Positions 61,901-64,000 of a DNA stretch of 64,000 nt are shown piece after piece. The stretch covers positions 1,164,001-1,228,000 of the forward strand of contig NC_064034.1 in the NCBI RefSeq assembly GCF_932526225.1. The letters are read 5' to 3'. The notes beneath the pieces are model-generated. The model saw nothing but the letters and a program-made list of their open reading frames with translations, had not been told where the DNA came from and did no database searches. The DNA comes from Nematostella vectensis (lineage: Eukaryota > Cnidaria > Anthozoa > Actiniaria > Edwardsiidae). The translations under genes and the position numbers were made by a program. Numbering within the stretch: the first letter of the stretch is position 1; every line of letters begins with the position of its first letter.

Positions 61901-63723
61901 TAACCGTCTTGCTCAATGCCCCGTTACCGCTCTGGACACCGAACCGGTTCGTTCGCGGCAAAAATCACAGGTATGTGATAGAGAAGCTTTTGATCTTGCT
62001 AAATAGCACATCGCGGATTATTTCATTTTCGTTCCTTGCAGGCTTCAGAAGAATTGTACCCAGTTTTTCGATCTACTCTGCAGATTGATGGATTACCTCA
62101 CAGGTAAACACCCACACATCTCCCAATATTTAGCGCACCGCGGAATTAAATACTGTTGTCAAGTATGTGAAAGTAAAAGCGTACTAAATGGCTCAGTTTT
62201 TCGCCGTTGCCGTCCTCTCCGCTGCGTATTTCCTCAGAGGGTTGCAAAAAGAGGATAATTATGTTAAATTGGCTTGTATTTTTAGTGACGGAACAGAGAC
62301 TGATGAAAGTGAACCCGACCAAAATGCTGGAAAATGAGATCCAGTGGCTGTTGAACTTTGAGTCCTCTTCGAATCTTGGTAAGACAATTGTTTATATGAA
62401 AGGGTTTTAGGCTATGCCTCGGAATAAAAAATAACATAAAGTCGAGGTTCCACTGTAGCTAAATTCTCTCTTGTTCTGCTGCGAGAGGGTGCTCTCGTGC
62501 GCCACCACGAGAGAATGTTGTGTCCAAATTCCTTTTGCGCGTTCTGCTGCGAGAGGGTGCTCTCGCGCGCCACCACGAGAGGGTGTTGTGTACAAATTCC
62601 TTTTGCGCGTTCTGCTGCGAGAGGGTGCTCTCGTGCGCCACCACGAGAGGGTGTTGTGTACAAATTCCTTTTGCGCGTACTGCTGCGAGAGGGTGTTCTC
62701 GTGCGCCACCACGAGAGGGTGTTGTGTCCAAATTTCTTTTGCGCGTTCTGCTGCGAGAGGGTGCTCTCGCGCGCCACCACTCGAGGGTGTTGTGTCCAAA
62801 TTCCTTTTGCGCGTTCTGCTGCGAGAGGGTGCTCTCGCGCGCCACCACGAGAGGGTGTTGTGTACAAATTCCTTTTGCGCGTTCTGCTGCGAGAGGGTGC
62901 TCTCGTGCGCCACCACGAGAGGGTGTTGTGTACAAATCCCTTTTGCGCGTTCTGCGGCGAGAGGGTGCTCTCGCGCGCCACCACGAGAGGGTGTTGTGTC
63001 CAAATTCCTTTTGCGCGTTCTGCTGCGAGAGGGTGCTCTCGCGCGCCACCACGAGAGGGTGTTGTGTCCAAATTCCTTTTGCGCGTTCTGCTGCGAGAGG
63101 GTGTTCTCGCGCGCCACCACGAGAGGGTGTTGTGTCCAAATTCCTTTTGCGCGTTCTGCTGCGAGAGGGTGTTCTCGCGCGCCACCACGAGAGGGTGTTG
63201 TGTACAAATTCCTTTTGCGCGTTCTGCTGCGAGAGGGTGCTCTCGTGCGCCACCACGAGAGGGTGTTGTGTACAAATCCCTTTTGCGCGTTCTGCGGCGA
63301 GAGGGTGCTCTCGCGCGCCACCACGAGAGGGTGTTGTGTCCAAATTCCTTTTGCGCGTTCTGCTGCGAGAGGGTGCTCTCGCGCGCCACCACGAGAGGGT
63401 GTTGTGTCCAAATTCCTTTTGCGCGTTCTGCTGCGAGAGGGTGTTCTCGCGCGCCACCACGAGAGGGTGTTGTGTCCAAATTCCTTTTGCGCGTTCTGCT
63501 GCGAGAGGGTGTTGTGTCCAAATTCCTTTTGCGCGTTCTGCTGCGAGAGGGTGCTCTCGTGCGCCACCACGAGAGGGTGCTGTAGCTGAATTCTTCTCTG
63601 CAAGCATTAGGGGTGACTGACTGATTTTGTGTGTTTTAGATAACGGCCCGCCCTTATTAGCTGGACATTTGAGGTTCCTACGAACTCTTTTGACATGTGA
63701 AGGTGTAGATAAAAGGAAATGGG
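43956..63723 (+). CDS. USP24: ubiquitin-specific protease 24, N-terminal part (39 exons)
   Basis: This encodes the non-catalytic N-terminal part of a USP24 deubiquitinase, a very large cysteine protease that removes ubiquitin from target proteins. Thirty-nine GT-AG exons join in phase to give about 1,525 residues, collinear with the vertebrate protein as I recall it (about 2,620 residues). Residues 1-45 form a UBA domain with the MGF loop and AVGLLTDE. The diagnostic block FPTTNLYELEDRVF, then SIPYKREESLGKCL, ends exon 1. Long helical-repeat sequence follows (for example YNLE|VLSSKLMPTA across exons 28-29), with a ubiquitin-like insert in exons 21-23. The catalytic Cys and His boxes lie beyond the window. 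Start 43956 is chosen because it begins the UBA domain and has a good Kozak context. USP9X is the nearest alternative, but it lacks this UBA start and exon-1 block. Confidence 0.95.
44416..45947 (+). other. USP24 intron 1
   Basis: 1.5 kb of AT-rich intron. It holds a three-copy 36-bp minisatellite (45511-45620) and a possible small inverted-repeat element (45649-45829). No other coding or RNA feature was seen. Confidence 0.6.
45511..45620 (+). repeat. 36-38-bp minisatellite, three copies
   Basis: Three tandem copies of a unit reading AATCACATATTCTTGCAC followed by a TATGTGGTTGCTTGTTT-like half, at 45511, 45549 and 45585. The copies differ at one to three bases. Confidence 0.85.
45989..46181 (+). 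repeat. tandem duplication of the exon 2 end and its donor
   Basis: The last 25 or so bases of exon 2 with the donor GTATGC are copied into intron 2: AGCTCTGCCTGAG recurs at about 46075, followed by TTCTTCAAGAAG and a GTATAC donor. Both copies end with the shared intron stretch TAACACAGGTATGTATA. The second copy has no clear acceptor of its own but offers a second donor. Confidence 0.85.
46949..48014. mobile_element. non-autonomous Tc1/mariner-type element in intron 4
   Basis: The ends are long inverted repeats of about 60 bp, starting CAGTACTGGCAGAAAGTAAT on the left and, read in reverse complement, CAGTACTGACGGAAAGTAAT on the right. Both ends carry CAGT and are flanked by TA, the hallmark of Tc1/mariner target duplication. 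The 1,066-bp interior has no transposase frame that I can see. The element sits inside a 20-bp minisatellite, pieces of which lie on both sides. Older than the gypsy copy, judged by TIR divergence. Confidence 0.8.
48015..48112 (+). repeat. 20-bp minisatellite interrupted by the mariner-type element
   Basis: Four to five copies of GTTACTCTAGATACTAGTAT with small changes. A partial copy (TACTCTAGATACTA) also lies just left of the element at 46935-46948, so the repeat predates the insertion. Confidence 0.8.
49600..50700 (+). repeat. diverged 154-bp-period tandem repeat in intron 8
   Basis: About seven diverged copies carry the anchor CTACCAAGTTTGGTTGT, at 49731, 49885, 50041, around 50183, 50377, 50515 and 50671, spaced about 140-190 bp. 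Each copy also has CCTTGACACAAACATGACACC and GTGACATCATTGATGACGTCA-like stretches, the latter close to CRE palindromes (TGACGTCA). No coding frame. Confidence 0.75.
51396..51540 (+). repeat. GTACA satellite with a hairpin
   Basis: Runs of AGTAC repeats lie at about 51398-51415 and 51446-51535. Between them GTACCTTATGTG and ACATAAGGTAC form an inverted repeat over a short T-rich loop (about 51482-51510). Because GTAC is self-complementary the whole run can fold on itself. Confidence 0.8.
53863..54040 (+). repeat. 75-bp tandem triplication covering the exon 16 end
   Basis: A 75-bp unit that includes the last 24 bases of exon 16 (ACCCATCCAAGCTCTCTATG) and its donor is present at 53863, 53938 and 54013. 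Copies two and three lie in intron 16 and keep GT donors (GTGAGG and GTACAG). Confidence 0.88.
55407..56301. mobile_element. 895-bp TIR transposon relic with 8-bp target duplication
   Basis: Terminal inverted repeats of about 90 bp (left about 55407-55500, right about 56212-56301) share CAGAGCCTCGAACG, TAGTGGCCAG and GGTTGAGACGAG. The flanks are ATGTCGCC on both sides (55399-55406 and 56302-56309), an 8-bp target duplication. Such a length is known for hAT, P and Merlin families, but the TACTCTGG/GTAACCTGG ends do not let me choose. The interior holds part of a RecQ-like helicase on the minus strand. It is a plain DNA transposon lying in intron 19. Confidence 0.8.
55655..55960 (-). pseudogene. 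RecQ-like helicase fragment inside the TIR element
   Basis: The minus strand encodes a piece with SLFKRSLYEFINKRRDVFYV, then LPTGYGESLIFQLIPG, then QAIVLVICSLSSLID. This matches the Q-motif region, Walker A (motif I) and motif Ia of RecQ helicases. The Walker A lysine is replaced (GYGES where GYGKS is expected), the fragment stops after about 100 residues, and motifs II-VI are missing. It cannot be a working helicase. RecQ-like genes that are multi-copy in cnidarian genomes are the probable source; the tie to this transposon family is inference. Confidence 0.75.
56878..57490 (+). other. USP24: ubiquitin-like insert of USP24 (exons 21-23)
   Basis: The translated exons run from a beta-strand-like NVNVNCDVTKQNLSLQ through NLRSVRHRIAAKLNV, QIQIFNNEKL and DQKLLYQLDF to QQVFVKTS. 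The order of strand, helix, strand and short leucine-rich helix is that of a ubiquitin fold, as described for the related USP9X. The fold call is inference from pattern, not from an alignment. Confidence 0.6.
58478..58630 (+). repeat. 76-bp tandem duplication of the exon 28 start and its acceptor
   Basis: TTGTATCTAG followed by TTCACATTGA, the acceptor and first bases of exon 28, occur twice, with the exon starts at 58491 and 58567. The spacing of 76 is not a multiple of three. Use of the upstream acceptor would shift the frame and meet TGA within the second copy, so only the downstream acceptor gives the conserved protein. Confidence 0.87.
58687..58919 (+). repeat. 82-bp tandem triplication of the exon 28 end and its donor
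   Basis: GTGCTCTACAACCTTGAG, the last 18 bases of exon 28, with donor GTAAGC, recurs at 58769 and 58851 at exact 82-bp spacing. All three copies keep the donor; the middle one has one base changed in the exon part (GAT for GAG). The copies are nearly identical, so the event is recent. Confidence 0.9.
62476..63590. repeat. 68-bp GC-rich minisatellite in intron 38
   Basis: About 16 tandem copies of a 68-bp unit: CTGCTGCGAGAGGGTGCTCT, then a CGTGCGCCACCACGAGAG part, then GGTGTTGTGTACAAATTCC and TTTTGCGCGTT. Each unit contains inverted repeats CTCTCGTG/CACGAGAG with a 6-nt loop, and CGAGAG/CTCTCG. A 5-unit (340-bp) higher-order period is visible at 62,930 and 63,270, where the rare TGCGGCG and AAATCCC variants recur together. 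Near the right end one copy is shortened. The unit lacks stops in most frames, so long spurious frames appear on both strands. Confidence 0.93.
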
Positions 63724-64000
63724 GTAAGTCTCAACAGATTATTTACACCGTTCCACTTTATTCCGTGAAATTCGTGACTGAAAGGGGTCGGTCTGTGGAT
63801 GGGGGTCTGCTTAATCATACGTATGAAATTCACAAGCGCCTACTAGTTCCACTTCGCGCATGCGTAGCAGTCGTCTCCTTTACCGCCACGTGACGGCAAC
63901 ACTGGGCACGCCTAAATACCCGGATGTAAGCGCGGCGGTACTCAGCAAATCGATAAAAGTAGATCACGGGGTTTAGTGAGCTGTTTGCTTGTGCGAGAAG
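63724..64000 (+). other. start of USP24 intron 39
   Basis: Follows the GTAAGT donor of exon 39. I see no further USP24 exon before the window ends. The last 150 bases are GC-richer, with CGCATGCG and CCACGTGACG palindromes, which could be a regulatory patch or part of a repeat. Confidence 0.5.

Larger units (their letters stand above)
53046..63723 (+). other. USP24: USP24 exons 14-39, coordinates
   Basis: 14 53046-53291; 15 53429-53710; 16 53775-53886; 17 54445-54662; 18 54773-54826; 19 55261-55370; 20 56640-56706; 21 56878-56988; 22 57116-57214; 23 57371-57490; 24 57703-57726; 25 57818-57862; 26 58035-58120; 27 58251-58335; 28 58567-58704; 29 59257-59351; 30 59606-59701; 31 59961-60168; 32 60677-60883; 33 61327-61396; 34 61463-61533; 35 61669-61723; 36 61868-61970; 37 62042-62103; 38 62286-62378; 39 63640-63723 (ends in phase 1, gene continues). 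Exon 23 could end at 57496 on a better GTATGT donor, adding two codons. Micro-exon 24 (8 codons) and exon 25 are the least certain, as they lie in a variable linker. I see nothing in introns 18, 31 and 32 (54827-55260, 60169-60676, 60884-61326). Confidence 0.85.

Noticed and set aside
62407-63620. Long proteins of about 370-400 residues on both strands
   Set aside because: The 68-bp repeat unit lacks stops in most frames and cycles through three frames every 204 bp. The frames lie in USP24 intron 38 and have no homologous domain.
43956-63723. USP9X/FAF rather than USP24
   Set aside because: The UBA start with MGF and the EFPTTNLYELE and YKREESLGKCL blocks are those of USP24. USP9X shares only the general helical-repeat and ubiquitin-like layout.
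63627-63893. Separate small gene at the right edge
   Set aside because: The frame overlaps USP24 exon 39 and simply reads through its donor into the intron.

Overview
The window is animal genomic DNA, most likely from a cnidarian such as a sea anemone. This is inferred from an intron-dense metazoan USP24 gene, a Ty3/gypsy retroelement, and cut-and-paste transposon relics with a RecQ-like helicase remnant; no species marker was seen.

Region 1 (1 to about 43,280) is one giant tandem array of roughly 270 units of about 144 bp, already under way at base 1. Each unit is a 72-nt tRNA-Pro gene or relic, always on the minus strand, plus a spacer of about 70 bp. Many copies keep a perfect cloverleaf, Pol III A and B boxes and a downstream T-run terminator. 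Two anticodons alternate, TGG and CGG, interleaved with degenerate classes. Units are organised in higher-order repeats (clearest is a 7-unit, 1,002-bp period at 0.5-3.6 kb) and in kilobase-scale duplications.

Region 2 (27,573-32,097) is a whole-looking 4.5-kb Ty3/gypsy element inside the array: near-identical 145-bp LTRs, a GAAAA target duplication, and one gag-pol frame. It sits only a few bases upstream of a tRNA 5' end, the place where yeast Ty3 integrates. A paralogous empty copy of the site survives at 34,966-34,970.

Region 3 (43,280-43,955) is the boundary: a truncated last unit, a short unique stretch, an orphan tRNA-Pro relic, then the promoter and 5' leader of the next gene with a perfect CAAGATGGCGGC (YY1/TISU) element.

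Region 4 (43,956 to past the right edge) is the N-terminal part of USP24, a ubiquitin-specific protease, on the plus strand. I resolve 39 exons that join in frame and encode about 1,525 residues collinear with vertebrate USP24 as I recall it: UBA domain, long helical-repeat region and ubiquitin-like insert. The catalytic protease domain lies beyond the window. Introns carry a Tc1/mariner-type element inserted in a minisatellite, an 895-bp TIR element with an 8-bp target duplication, a 154-bp-period repeat rich in CRE-like palindromes, a GTACA satellite and a hairpin-rich 68-bp minisatellite. Several tandem duplications copy exon ends together with their splice sites.
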